DNA of 60,892 bases from Silicimonas sp. (GCA_022824525.1 JAJDZT010000014.1:1-60892), one strand, 5' to 3'; counted from the stretch's first letter, positions 6,999-15,947 are shown. The notes: generated from the letters alone by a model not told the origin. A program made the numbers and translations.

Positions 6999-9446
6999 GT
7001 GTCAGATTTTCCAAGCCACAAGCGCGTGGTCATCGTGGGCGGCGGTGTAATGGGTGTGGGGCTGGCCTATCACCTTGGGCATGAAGGCTGGGGCGACGAT
7101 ACGGTCCTGCTGGAAAAGGCGGAGTTGACCAGTGGCAGTACCTGGCACGCCGCGGGTCAGATCACGCATTCCACGTCGAGCTTTGGGCTGGGGAAATGCG
7201 TCGATTACAACATCGGTCTGTATTCCGGAGGATTGGAAGCCGAGACCGGTCAGCCCGTCACGTGGCACGGCTGCGGTTCGTTCCGCCTCGCGTATACCGA
7301 GGACGAGATGGATTGGCTTCGACACACGTTGTCGGTGGGCCGGTCGCTTGGGTTCAATATTGAACTTGTGGGACCGGACGAGATTGTGAAACTCCATCCT
7401 TTCTACAATCTCGATGGCGTCCTTGGCGCGCTGCACACGCCGGACGACGGACATGTCGACCCGACTAATGTGACCATGGCGATGGCGGCGGGCGCACGAC
7501 AGAAGGGCGTTCAGATCATCCGCCAGTGTCGCGCGACCAATATCTCGCAGGCCGAGAACGGCGAATGGGTGGTCGAGACCGAGAAAGGCACGATCACTTG
7601 CGAGCATGTGGTCAACGCGGGTGGCACCTATGCCCGGCAGATGGGTGAATGGTCAGGTCTGCAACTTCCGATGACGTCGATGACGCATCATTACTTCGTG
7701 ACGGAACCGGTGCCGGAGTTCGAAGCGCTTGAAACCGAGCTGCCGGTAATTCGCGATGACAAGAAGGTTTCGGGCTACATCCGCATGGAGCAGAAGCGCG
7801 GGTTGATCGGGATCTACGAGAAGGAGAACCCGAATTCGGTCTGGCATGACCATTGCCCATGGGACTACGAGAACTGGCTGTTCGATGCCGATTACGACCG
7901 GGTGATGCCCTATCTCGAAGAGAGCCTGAACCGGATGCCGATCTTCGCGGAGCTTGGCATTCAACGCGAAGTGCATGGAGCGATCTCTCACCCGCCGGAC
8001 GGCAACCCGCTTGTCGGCCCTGCCCCGGGTGTGCGAAATTACTGGTGCTGCTGCGGAACACAAATAGGCATCGGCTGGGGACCGGGACTGACCCGCGAAC
8101 TGGCGCGCTGGATGGTGCATGGTGCGGCTGACATTTCGATGCGGGAATACGATCCACGCCGTTTCGGGGCATACGCCACAAAGGATTGGCAGGTGGTGAA
8201 GGCAGAAGAGGACTACTGCCTGCGTCACGAGATTCCCTTCCCCCATTTCAATCGCCTTGCAGGACGCCCGATCAAACCCTCGCCGCTTCATGAGCTTCTG
8301 ACGTCGAAGGGTGCGGTGCACGAAGAAGTTTATGGCTTTGAACGCCCACGCTTTTTCGCAAAGGGCATTGAGCAGCGGGACCACTATTCATTCAATCGCA
8401 CGCCCGTCGATGACATGGTTGCCGAGGAAGTCCGCGCGGTGCGGGAGCGGGTTGGCATCATGGACGTCACCGCCTTTACAAAGGTCGAGGTCAGCGGACC
8501 GGATGCCTACGCGTTGCTGGATCGCCTGACGGCCAATCGCATGCCCCAGAAGGTGGGATCGATCACGCTGACCCATATGCTGAACCGCCGTGGCCGGATC
8601 GAGCTTGAGACGACACTGGTACGCATGGCGGAAGATCGGTTTTATCTCGTCTGCGCCGCCTTCTTCGAACAACGGCTGTTGGACCATCTGGCGCTGCACC
8701 GGGACGAGGCCAATGTCACCATCACGCCCCTCTCGGAGGTCTGGTCGGCCCTGACCCTCAATGGCCCGCGTGCGCGGGATGTGCTGGCGTCCTGTACCAC
8801 TGCGGACCTGTCGAATGCCGGTTTCCGCTGGTTGTCTGCGCAGGAGATCACGCTGGCGGGACATAAGGTCTGGGCGTTCCGCATGTCCTTTGCCGGTGAG
8901 CTTGGGTGGGAATTCCATATGCCGCGCGCGGCCTGTCTGGACGTATATCAGGCGCTTTGGGCCGCCGGTGAGGCGCATGGCATAGCAGATTACGGAAGCT
9001 TCGCGATGAACGTGATGCGGATGGAGAAAGGCTTCAAGGGCGCCGGCGAACTGACCAATGAAGTGACGCTCGCGGAGGCTGATGTCCTGAGATTTGCACG
9101 CAAGGACAAGACTTTCCTTGGATGCGATCTGACATTCAACGAGGCCCTGCCGTGGATATGCGCCTATCTGGAGATCGAGCCGGACGGAGTGGCGGACGGT
9201 CACGGCGGCGAAGCGGTCTTGTTGAACGGAGCCGTGGTCGGCTCGACCGCCTCGGTGGCCTATGGCCCCACCGTCGGCAAGGTTCTTGCGTTCGCCTATA
9301 TCAAACCGGAGGCTGCCGCCGTTGGCACTGCCCTCGAAGTCGTGATCCATGGGAAGCCGCGCGCGGCGACTGTCCTTGGCGAGCCTGCTTATGATCCGGA
9401 AAGCCTGCTGCCGCGCACCGATGCCGAGAAGGTGGCCGCGGAATGA
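6999..9446 (+). CDS. FAD-dependent dimethylglycine/sarcosine dehydrogenase-like protein with GcvT domain
   Basis: This 815-residue protein has the DMGDH-type layout: a DAO flavin domain (about 8-380, GxGxxG in VVIVGGGVMGVGLAYHLG), a central linker domain, then an aminomethyltransferase (GcvT) domain and its C-terminal barrel (about 420-800). His50 in TSGSTWHAAGQ sits where dimethylglycine dehydrogenase binds FAD covalently. Family enzymes oxidise an N-methyl group, and the GcvT half passes the carbon to tetrahydrofolate. The start is GTG with GGGAAGG 7 bases upstream. The gene ends in an ATGA overlap with the cupin gene. The expected substrate is a tertiary or secondary N-methyl amine made by the Rieske enzyme. 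Confidence 0.88.
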   Translation: MSDFPSHKRVVIVGGGVMGVGLAYHLGHEGWGDDTVLLEKAELTSGSTWHAAGQITHSTSSFGLGKCVDYNIGLYSGGLEAETGQPVTWHGCGSFRLAYTEDEMDWLRHTLSVGRSLGFNIELVGPDEIVKLHPFYNLDGVLGALHTPDDGHVDPTNVTMAMAAGARQKGVQIIRQCRATNISQAENGEWVVETEKGTITCEHVVNAGGTYARQMGEWSGLQLPMTSMTHHYFVTEPVPEFEALETELPVIRDDKKVSGYIRMEQKRGLIGIYEKENPNSVWHDHCPWDYENWLFDADYDRVMPYLEESLNRMPIFAELGIQREVHGAISHPPDGNPLVGPAPGVRNYWCCCGTQIGIGWGPGLTRELARWMVHGAADISMREYDPRRFGAYATKDWQVVKAEEDYCLRHEIPFPHFNRLAGRPIKPSPLHELLTSKGAVHEEVYGFERPRFFAKGIEQRDHYSFNRTPVDDMVAEEVRAVRERVGIMDVTAFTKVEVSGPDAYALLDRLTANRMPQKVGSITLTHMLNRRGRIELETTLVRMAEDRFYLVCAAFFEQRLLDHLALHRDEANVTITPLSEVWSALTLNGPRARDVLASCTTADLSNAGFRWLSAQEITLAGHKVWAFRMSFAGELGWEFHMPRAACLDVYQALWAAGEAHGIADYGSFAMNVMRMEKGFKGAGELTNEVTLAEADVLRFARKDKTFLGCDLTFNEALPWICAYLEIEPDGVADGHGGEAVLLNGAVVGSTASVAYGPTVGKVLAFAYIKPEAAAVGTALEVVIHGKPRAATVLGEPAYDPESLLPRTDAEKVAAE

Positions 9447-10027
9447 GTCGGGTGCAGCGCCTCTTGGACGCTGTACGCAAACTGCATGAGGCCACGCCTG
9501 AATTGCAGGCATATGCCCCGTGGCCGGACGATTTGTCGGACCAACAGGTGATCCCGCGCCCGTGCCCGGTGGCGCAGACATTGGGGGACCGCAAGCTCCC
9601 CGGCACCCGTGCCACGCGCGGCGTGATCCAGGCGCTGCGCGCTGCCACGCCGGACCTTGAGTGGCGACAAACCTACACGGAAGCGGAAGTGGGCACCGAA
9701 TTTCTGGAAACCTACGGCTACGTGGAAGTGTTCGGGCCGTCGGGCCATTTCCGTTCCCGTAAGCTGCGGGGATATATCGGGTTTTGGGGGCCGGGCCTGA
9801 CCTATGACTGGCATGCCCATGAGGCGGAAGAGCTCTATTTCACCCTCTCGGGATCGGCCGTCTTCTGCGCGCGCGGCGCACCGAACGCGATGATCCGGCC
9901 CGGGCAAGCGCGCGCCCATACCAGCTTTCAACCGCATCTCATGGTCACGCTCGACCAGCCGTATCTGGCCTATGCAATTTGGCGCGGTACCGGGATGGAG
10001 GGGCTGCCCGCGATGGTGGCATCATGA
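9443..10027 (+). CDS. Cupin of the DMSP lyase-like (DddQ-type) group
   Basis: This 194-residue protein has a C-terminal cupin barrel. Residues 118-137 fit the cupin motif G(X)5HXH(X)3E(X)6G exactly (His124, His126, Glu130), followed by Tyr132, giving HxHxxxExY. A second-motif His lies at 165 in QPHLMVTL. The pattern HxHxxxExY with a helical N-terminal part of about 90 residues is that of the DMSP-lyase-like cupins, in which Tyr acts as base and a metal holds the substrate. DMSP is the sulfur analogue of a betaine, so a betaine-like substrate is equally possible. ATGA overlaps join it to both neighbours. No dmd or acu genes are nearby. Confidence 0.7.
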   Translation: MSRVQRLLDAVRKLHEATPELQAYAPWPDDLSDQQVIPRPCPVAQTLGDRKLPGTRATRGVIQALRAATPDLEWRQTYTEAEVGTEFLETYGYVEVFGPSGHFRSRKLRGYIGFWGPGLTYDWHAHEAEELYFTLSGSAVFCARGAPNAMIRPGQARAHTSFQPHLMVTLDQPYLAYAIWRGTGMEGLPAMVAS

Positions 10028-11130
10028 AGATCACCCGCATCCGCATCTACAAGACGACGTTGCCTTATGTCGGCGGCGCGTACGTCTGGGGTGCCGGCAA
10101 TGTGATTGAGACCGCGGTGGCGTCGGTTGTGGTGATCGACACCGATGCCGGTCTGCAGGGCTGCGGTGAGTTCACGCCCTGTGGCGAGAACTACATGGTT
10201 GCTCATTCGGAAGGGGTTGAAGCGTTGGCGCGGCTGGTTGCGCCGGTTCTTCTTGGCGAAGATCCGAGGCAGGTCGCCCGCATCGAACAGATCATGGATC
10301 ATACGGTTCAAGGACATGGCTATGCCAAGGCGCCGTTCGACGCCGCGTGCTGGGACCTGTTGGGCAAGGCCACCGAACAACCGGTCTGGATGCTGCTCGG
10401 CGGGAAGCTCACCAATGGTGCGCCGATGTATCGCGTGGCCCCGCAGAAAACTACGGAAGAAACCTTGGCCGAGATGGAACGGTATCGCGCCGAGGGGTAT
10501 CGTCAGTTCCAGATCAAGGTCGGCGGGGATTGGCAAGAAGACATCGAGCGCATCGCATCTGGGGTGGACTTGTTGCATCCGGGCGAAAAGGCGATGGCCG
10601 ATGCCAATCAGGGCTGGCGCGTGGACAACGCCATTCGAGTGGCGCGGGCGACCAGCAATCTCGACTACATTCTTGAGCAACCGTGCCGAACCTACGAGGA
10701 ATGCCAACAGGTTCGACGGATCGCGGAGCAGCCCTTGAAGCTGGATGAGTGCATCACGGGCATGCATGTCGCCCAGCAGATTGTGGCGGACCGCGGTGCA
10801 GAGATTTGTTGCCTCAAGATCTCTAATCTCGGTGGGTTGTCGAAAGCGCGGCGTGTCCGCGACTTTCTTGTAGAGAACCGGTTATCGGTCGTCAGCGAGG
10901 ACACCTGGGGCGGAGAGATTACAACATCGGTTGTGGCGCATTTCGCGGCGTCGACGCCCGTGGACTACCTGCAAAACACGACCGACCTCATGAACTACAA
11001 CACGCGCTCCACGGGCATCGGTGGTCCGGTTGCGAAAGGTGGCAAGCTTTATGCCACTGACAGTCCGGGCCTTGGTGTGGCGCCGGATTTCGAAAGCCTT
11101 GGCGATCCCGTGGCGGACTACGCATCATGA
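10024..11130 (+). CDS. Enolase-superfamily (mandelate racemase/muconate lactonising) enzyme 1
   Basis: This 368-residue enzyme has the usual alpha/beta capping domain (1-125) and a TIM barrel. Visible active-site residues are Lys165 (FQIKVGG), metal ligands Asp193, Glu218 (LEQP) and Asp241 (LDEC), and Lys265 (CLKISNLGG). Such two-Lys members carry out 1,1-proton transfer or cycloisomerisation, and the pair places them near the betaine epimerase HpbD. DTWGGEI near residue 295 is also HpbD-like. I start at the ATG at 10024, which overlaps the cupin stop. It is followed by a second, diverged copy with another ATGA overlap. The precise substrate is unknown. Confidence 0.85.
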   Translation: MKITRIRIYKTTLPYVGGAYVWGAGNVIETAVASVVVIDTDAGLQGCGEFTPCGENYMVAHSEGVEALARLVAPVLLGEDPRQVARIEQIMDHTVQGHGYAKAPFDAACWDLLGKATEQPVWMLLGGKLTNGAPMYRVAPQKTTEETLAEMERYRAEGYRQFQIKVGGDWQEDIERIASGVDLLHPGEKAMADANQGWRVDNAIRVARATSNLDYILEQPCRTYEECQQVRRIAEQPLKLDECITGMHVAQQIVADRGAEICCLKISNLGGLSKARRVRDFLVENRLSVVSEDTWGGEITTSVVAHFAASTPVDYLQNTTDLMNYNTRSTGIGGPVAKGGKLYATDSPGLGVAPDFESLGDPVADYAS

Positions 11131-12233
11131 AAATCACGCGCATCTCCGTCTTTCAGGTCGATCTGCCGTTGGAGCATCCCTATTGGCTGTCGGGCGGACG
11201 GCTGAAGTTCGAAGTGCTCGACGCAACGATCGTGAAAATCGAAACCGATGAGGGGCTTACGGGATGGGGTGAAGGAACGCCCTGGGGACACACATATGTG
11301 CCTGCGCATGGGCCGGGCATCCGAGCGGGGATCAAGACCATGGCGCCCTTCCTAATTGGTCTCGACCCGCGGCACGTGCTGGATGTGGAACGGGCGATGG
11401 ATGTGTCCCTGCCCGGCCATCTCTATGCCAAGAGCCCGATCGACATGGCGTGTTGGGATATCGCCGGTCAGGCGGCGGGCCTCCCGATTGCCGATCTCAT
11501 GGGGGGCGGTTCCCGGACCCCGCGGCCGATTGCGTCCTCCGTCGGTGCAAAGACAGTCGAGGAAACCCGCGAGGTGATCGACCGGTATCGCCAGAGGGGC
11601 TATATCGCACATTCGGTAAAGATCGGTGGTGACGTTGACCGGGACATCGCCCGGATCCGTGATGTGGAGCGTCTTCGGAACCCCGGTGACATCATACTTT
11701 ACGATGTGAACCGCGGTTGGACCCGTCAGCAGGCTCTCAGGGTGATGAGCGCCGTTGAAGAGTTGAACGTCATGGTCGAGCAGCCCTGCGAAACGCTGGA
11801 TGACATCGCCGCCATAGCGCCCCGCCACAGTACGCCGGTTTCGGTGGATGAGAGCCTTGTCACGCTTCAGGATGCCACGCGCATTGCGCGCGACGGGATC
11901 GCGGAAGTGTTCGGGATCAAGCTCAACCGTGTCGGGGGATTGACGAAAGCCGCGCGGATGCGGGACGTGGCGCTTGCCCATGGCATCGACATGTTCGTGA
12001 TGGCGACCGGGGGAACGGTGCTTGCGGATACAGAAGCGCTCCACCTTGCGGCAACGATTCCGGACGAAAACTGTCACGCGGTCTGGGCGTGCCAGGACAT
12101 GATCACGGTCGACATTGCTGGTGGACGCGGAGCGCGCAACATTGACGGGCACCTGCATCTTCCGGAGGCTCCCGGACTGGGCGTTCATCCGGATGAAGAG
12201 GCTCTCGGCGATCCGGTGGCGGTTTACTCATGA
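11127..12233 (+). CDS. Enolase-superfamily enzyme 2
   Basis: This 368-residue paralogue of its neighbour has every catalytic position conserved at the same number: Lys165 (HSVKIGG), Asp193 (LYDVN), Glu218 (VEQP), Asp241 (VDES) and Lys265 (GIKLNRVGG). It differs in the region lining the substrate: MATGG replaces the DTWGG of enzyme 1, and VWACQ appears near 315-320. This suggests a different substrate or stereochemistry rather than simple duplication. It starts at an ATGA overlap and ends in one, so all three copies should be made from one message in fixed proportion. Racemase/epimerase activity is inferred from the family. Confidence 0.85.
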   Translation: MKITRISVFQVDLPLEHPYWLSGGRLKFEVLDATIVKIETDEGLTGWGEGTPWGHTYVPAHGPGIRAGIKTMAPFLIGLDPRHVLDVERAMDVSLPGHLYAKSPIDMACWDIAGQAAGLPIADLMGGGSRTPRPIASSVGAKTVEETREVIDRYRQRGYIAHSVKIGGDVDRDIARIRDVERLRNPGDIILYDVNRGWTRQQALRVMSAVEELNVMVEQPCETLDDIAAIAPRHSTPVSVDESLVTLQDATRIARDGIAEVFGIKLNRVGGLTKAARMRDVALAHGIDMFVMATGGTVLADTEALHLAATIPDENCHAVWACQDMITVDIAGGRGARNIDGHLHLPEAPGLGVHPDEEALGDPVAVYS

Positions 12234-13333
12234 AAGTTACGAAACTCACGCTTTGGTCAGTCGATCTGACGAGCCACGAAACCTACTACATGGCGGAGGG
12301 GAAGACCTGCGCGACGGTCGAAAGTCATGTCCTCTGCCTCGAGACGGACACGGGGCTTCAGGGATGGGGTGAGGTTTGCCCCATCCCGCATTACTTGCCA
12401 GCGTTCGCGAAAGGCATACCGGCGGCGCTGACCGAAATGGCACCCGAGATCCTTGGTATGTCACCTTTCGGCGTTGATGCCCCGATGCGGAAGCTTGACG
12501 GTTTCCTGATCGGGCATGAGGCCGCGAAGTCGATTGTCGACATGGCGCTCTGGGACCTGTTCGGTAAGGCGGTGGATCAGCCGCTTTACGCGCTTCTCGG
12601 TGGGCGAACGCGGCGGGACATGCCGGTTTACCACTCGATCACCTGCATTGATCCGGATGAAATGGCGCGTATCGCCAAGGATGCTTATGCGACGGGAATT
12701 CGCCAGTTCCAGGCCAAACTGGGCGCTGATGCAGACTGGGAAGCGGATGCGGAACGGCTGATCAAGGTGCGGGAGGCCGTGGGTCCCGGCCCGCTTGTTT
12801 ACGGCGATTGGAATTGCGGTGCGACTAAGCTGCAGGCCACGCGGACGGGGCGCGCCGTGCGGCACCTCGACATCATGCTCGAACAGCCGTGCAAGACGTT
12901 GGAGGAATGCGCGACCGTGCGTCAGGCGACGGGACTTCCCATGAAGATCGATGAATGTGCGCATGATCTGCCAACGCTTCTTCGCGCAAGTGAACTGGGC
13001 TGCCTTGACGCCGTGGCACTGAAGCTCTCCAAGTTCGGCGGTCTTTCCGCCATGCGGCGTGCGCGGGATTTGACAGTGCATCTGGGGGCCGAGATCTGTG
13101 CGGAGTGCACGTGGGGCTCTGATATCGTTACCGCAGCGTCGCTTCACTTCGCCGCGTCGACGCCGCAAGGTGCCCTTCTGAACACATGCGATTTGTCGGC
13201 CTATGTCGCTCCACGGATTGCGCCCGATTGTCCGACGCGAAAGGATGGTCGGATCGCCCCACCCGAAGGACCGGGGCTTGGTGTGACACCCGACCTGTCT
13301 ACGCTCGGCACGCCGGTTTTGACGCTCAGTTAG
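12230..13333 (+). CDS. Enolase-superfamily enzyme 3 (closest to HpbD pattern)
   Basis: This 367-residue third paralogue has its barrel Lys at 163 (FQAKLGA), metal ligands at Asp193 (YGDWN), Glu218 (LEQP) and Asp241 (IDEC), and the second Lys at 265 (ALKLSKFGG). Lys163/Lys265 is the numbering of the hydroxyproline-betaine 2-epimerase HpbD, and CTWGSDI near residue 291-297 is also similar. A proline-betaine or related epimerase is therefore a fair guess, but side chains that bind the substrate cannot be assigned without a model. ATGA overlap with enzyme 2; 14 bases before the aminotransferase-like gene. Confidence 0.85.
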   Translation: MKVTKLTLWSVDLTSHETYYMAEGKTCATVESHVLCLETDTGLQGWGEVCPIPHYLPAFAKGIPAALTEMAPEILGMSPFGVDAPMRKLDGFLIGHEAAKSIVDMALWDLFGKAVDQPLYALLGGRTRRDMPVYHSITCIDPDEMARIAKDAYATGIRQFQAKLGADADWEADAERLIKVREAVGPGPLVYGDWNCGATKLQATRTGRAVRHLDIMLEQPCKTLEECATVRQATGLPMKIDECAHDLPTLLRASELGCLDAVALKLSKFGGLSAMRRARDLTVHLGAEICAECTWGSDIVTAASLHFAASTPQGALLNTCDLSAYVAPRIAPDCPTRKDGRIAPPEGPGLGVTPDLSTLGTPVLTLS

Positions 13334-13347
13334 CCAGAGGTTTCACG

Positions 13348-14619
13348 ATGAACATCGTCCAAAGCCAATCCGACTGGATCGCCCGCGCGAGGGAAGTCTT
13401 GCCTGCAGGCGGATTCGGCAATTTTGACCCCGGCATCATAATTGCGCGCGGTGAAGGGTCGCGCGTCTGGGACGAAGATGGACGCGAATACGTGGATTAT
13501 CTTATCGGGTCCGGACCGATGCTTTTGGGGCATGGGCATCCCGAGGTGATGGATGCGGTGCTTGAACAACTCCCCAAGGGCATGACCTTTTTTGCAAATA
13601 ACGCCAGAGGGATAGAGCTGGCCGAAGCCATCATAAACGCGGTGCCCTGTTGTGATCAGGTCCGTTTTGTCGCTTCTGGCGGTGAGGCCGACATGTACGC
13701 GATCCGGCTTGCCCGCGCCTTCACCGGCAAGGATCGCATCCTGAAATTCGAAGGTGGCTACCACGGGATGAGCGCAGAGGCCCAGATGAGCCTCGCGCCG
13801 GAGAAACATGTGAACTTCCCGCAGGCGGTGCCGGACAGCGCCGGCATTCCGCAAGCTGTGGCGGATCAGATGCTCATCGCGCCGTTCAACGATCTGGCGG
13901 CGGTCGAAGCACTTCTCAACGAATACTCTGACGTGGCGGCCATTATGGTTGAGCCGCTTCAACGCATCATTCCGGCTGACCCGGGTTATCTTCAGGGCTT
14001 GCGAGAGCTTTGCGATCGGTTCGGCGTGCTCCTGATTTTCGATGAGATCGTGACCGGCTTCCGGCTGGCCTATGGCGGGGCTCAGGAACGCTATGGCGTG
14101 ACGCCGGATATCTGCACGCTTGGCAAAATCATCGGCGGAGGGTTTCCGCTGGCCGCCCTTGGTGCAAGCGCCGATATCATGGCGCATTTCGACAAATCCA
14201 TCGCAGGCTCCGACAAATGGCTGATGCAGTTGGGCACCCTCTCCGGGAACCCTGTTGCGGCCGTTGCTGGACTGAAAACGATGGAAGTGCTGAGGCGCCC
14301 CGGCGCCTATGACGCACTGCGCAAGGTCGGGCGGTCATTGCAGGACATGCAATCGGAAGCTCTGACCGAAGCAGGGATCCCGCACAAGATTTGTGGAGAC
14401 GAAACCCTCTTCGACATCTACTTCACCGCGAACGAGTGTCGGGACTATCGAAGCGCGAAGCACGATGATCCGAACCGAAACACGACGTACAACGAGGTTC
14501 TGCGTGAAAACGGTGTCTTCAAATCACCCGGCAAGCTCTATCCGTCGCTTGCGGTGACCTCCGAGGACCTCGAGTTGACGAAAGCCGCCGTGGCCAAGGC
14601 GGTTGCGGCGATCACCTGA
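13348..14619 (+). CDS. Class III PLP-dependent aminotransferase / aminomutase (GSA-aminomutase-like)
   Basis: This 423-residue fold-type I enzyme has the family's signatures: SGGEADMYAIRLARAF (cofactor phosphate region), GGYHG, IFDEIVTGFR (Asp that binds the PLP ring nitrogen) and LGKIIGGGFP with the Schiff-base Lys. It resembles glutamate-1-semialdehyde aminomutase but also many omega-aminotransferases, and its place at the end of a catabolic operon argues against haem synthesis. I start at the ATG at 13348 with AGAGG upstream; the longer frame overlaps the previous gene in another frame. It is the last gene of the rightward set and may remove the amino group of the demethylated product. Confidence 0.82.
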   Translation: MNIVQSQSDWIARAREVLPAGGFGNFDPGIIIARGEGSRVWDEDGREYVDYLIGSGPMLLGHGHPEVMDAVLEQLPKGMTFFANNARGIELAEAIINAVPCCDQVRFVASGGEADMYAIRLARAFTGKDRILKFEGGYHGMSAEAQMSLAPEKHVNFPQAVPDSAGIPQAVADQMLIAPFNDLAAVEALLNEYSDVAAIMVEPLQRIIPADPGYLQGLRELCDRFGVLLIFDEIVTGFRLAYGGAQERYGVTPDICTLGKIIGGGFPLAALGASADIMAHFDKSIAGSDKWLMQLGTLSGNPVAAVAGLKTMEVLRRPGAYDALRKVGRSLQDMQSEALTEAGIPHKICGDETLFDIYFTANECRDYRSAKHDDPNRNTTYNEVLRENGVFKSPGKLYPSLAVTSEDLELTKAAVAKAVAAIT

Positions 14620-14623
14620 TCCA

Positions 14624-14645
14624 AGGGGCGGTGCGCGTGGCCCCT
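14624..14645. terminator. Hairpin between convergent genes
   Basis: AGGGGC (14624-14629) pairs with GCCCCT (14640-14645) around a 10-base loop, between the aminotransferase stop and the LysE stop. There is no T-run on either side, so it is at best a weak or Rho-assisted bidirectional terminator. Confidence 0.35.
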
Positions 14646-15270
14646 ATCGCTCCTGCAAGGCCAGCCGGAGACCCAAGGCGCAGTAGATGCCGCCGACCAC
14701 TTTGCCTTGCCACTTCAGGACTGTCGGATTTCGTCGGAGAAAGTTGCCGAGGCCACCTGCCGCAAGGGAATAGACAATCGTGCTGAAGAACCCGATGAGG
14801 GCGAAGACGACGCCGAAGACAGTGAGTTGCAACACCACAAAACCGTTTTCCGGCACCACAAACTGCGGAAGAAAAGCAAGAAAGAACAAAGCGGTTTTTG
14901 GGTTCAGAACCTCGGCCAGAATTGCTTGCCGAAAGGCTTGAGGGGCACTGATCGGGACGCGACCCTGGCCCAGATCGACCGAAGCTTTCTCGAAGATTGC
15001 CCGGAGCCCGAGATACACGAGATAGGCTGCTCCCAGATATTTGACGATCGTGAACAAAGTGGCGGAGGCCGCGATGATGGCGGAGATCCCGACGACGGCC
15101 ATCAGCGTATGAAGGAAATCGCCAGCGGTGATGCCTGCGCCCGTCGCGATCCCGACTTTCGTGCCGGACGTCGTGGCCCGCGCGACGGTCAACAGCGTTG
15201 CAGGCCCCGGGATGAAGACGAAGCCCAGAACGATGACAGCGTATGTGAACAGGACGGCGGGATCGATCAT
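14644..15270 (-). CDS. LysE/RhtB-family amino acid exporter
   Basis: This 208-residue inner-membrane protein has six hydrophobic segments. FIPGPATLLTVARATTSG near the start and LNPKTALFFLAFLPQFV in the middle are the standard LysE/RhtB motifs. Family members export amino acids or their derivatives, driven by proton motive force. It converges on the catabolic operon and shares its terminator region, but is not part of that transcript. The exported compound cannot be read from sequence. Confidence 0.9.
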   Translation of the reverse strand: MIDPAVLFTYAVIVLGFVFIPGPATLLTVARATTSGTKVGIATGAGITAGDFLHTLMAVVGISAIIAASATLFTIVKYLGAAYLVYLGLRAIFEKASVDLGQGRVPISAPQAFRQAILAEVLNPKTALFFLAFLPQFVVPENGFVVLQLTVFGVVFALIGFFSTIVYSLAAGGLGNFLRRNPTVLKWQGKVVGGIYCALGLRLALQER

Positions 15271-15354
15271 TCCGAGAACTCCTCAAAGGCGTGAGGCATC
15301 AGAAATCCACAGAATGTTCGCCGAGACAAGGGACCGGCATCGAAGGCACGTGCC

Positions 15355-15612
15355 TCACATGCCCAAGGCTTCCTTGTACATGTCGAGGACTGCTTCTTCC
15401 TCGGCGATGTCGTCCTTGTCGCGCTTTCTGAGTGCGATGACCTTGCGCATCACCTTGGTGTCGTAGCCGCGCCCCTTGGCTTCGGCCATGACTTCTTTCT
15501 GCTGGTCTGCGATGTCGCGCTTTTCGGCTTCCAGACGCTCAAATCTCTCGATGAACTGCCGCAATTCGTCGGCGGTGACGCGGTAGCTCTGTTCGGTGAC
15601 TTGTTCGTCCAT
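15355..15612 (-). CDS. gapR: GapR-family (DUF2312) nucleoid-associated protein
   Basis: This 85-residue, highly charged, helical protein begins [20 protein letters not shown] and continues [20 protein letters not shown], the classical DUF2312 sequence. GapR of Caulobacter binds AT-rich, overtwisted DNA ahead of replication and transcription as a tetramer and supports topoisomerases. AAGGAGG lies just before the ATG at 15612. The longer open frame upstream is not coding. It is a single-gene unit. The assignment rests on near full-length similarity of a short but very conserved family. Confidence 0.92.
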   Translation of the reverse strand: MDEQVTEQSYRVTADELRQFIERFERLEAEKRDIADQQKEVMAEAKGRGYDTKVMRKVIALRKRDKDDIAEEEAVLDMYKEALGM

Positions 15613-15731
15613 GAAGGCCTCCTTCTGTATCAGAGCGGTTTCGATACAAGGGGTGTGATCGCGCCGCAAGGGTTGATCTGAGCGTGTCGGCGGTTTACCG
15701 GATGACGCCACAAAAACGAGAGGCGCGCGCG

Positions 15732-15947
15732 ATGGAGAACCTGATCTGGATTGGAGCGGTGGTGACACTGATTGGTCTTGCCGGACTGATCTGGTGCATT
15801 CTGAAGGTCCAGCGCGCCCGCAAACAAGGACTCGACGATGAAGCCCTGAAAGCGGAAATCCAGAAGGTCGTGGCTTTGAACCTTGGCGCGCTTCTTCTGT
15901 CCGCCATCGGTCTCATGATGGTCGTGGTCGGGATCCTGCTCAGCTAG
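15732..15947 (+). CDS. Small two-helix membrane protein
   Basis: This 71-residue protein has two membrane helices (about 4-22 and 47-69) joined by a charged loop, [20 protein letters not shown]. The ATG at 15732 gives a sensible membrane start, [20 protein letters not shown]. It is divergent from gapR and its end overlaps the end of the FadJ-like gene by 8 bases. The function is unknown. The even helix-loop-helix layout suggests a real, conserved small membrane protein rather than chance. Confidence 0.65.
   Translation: MENLIWIGAVVTLIGLAGLIWCILKVQRARKQGLDDEALKAEIQKVVALNLGALLLSAIGLMMVVVGILLS

Noticed and set aside
10024..13333. Recent tandem duplication or CRISPR-like repetition
   Set aside because: The three enolase-superfamily genes share fold residues, but their sequences differ too much to form direct DNA repeats. 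No CRISPR array occurs in the window.
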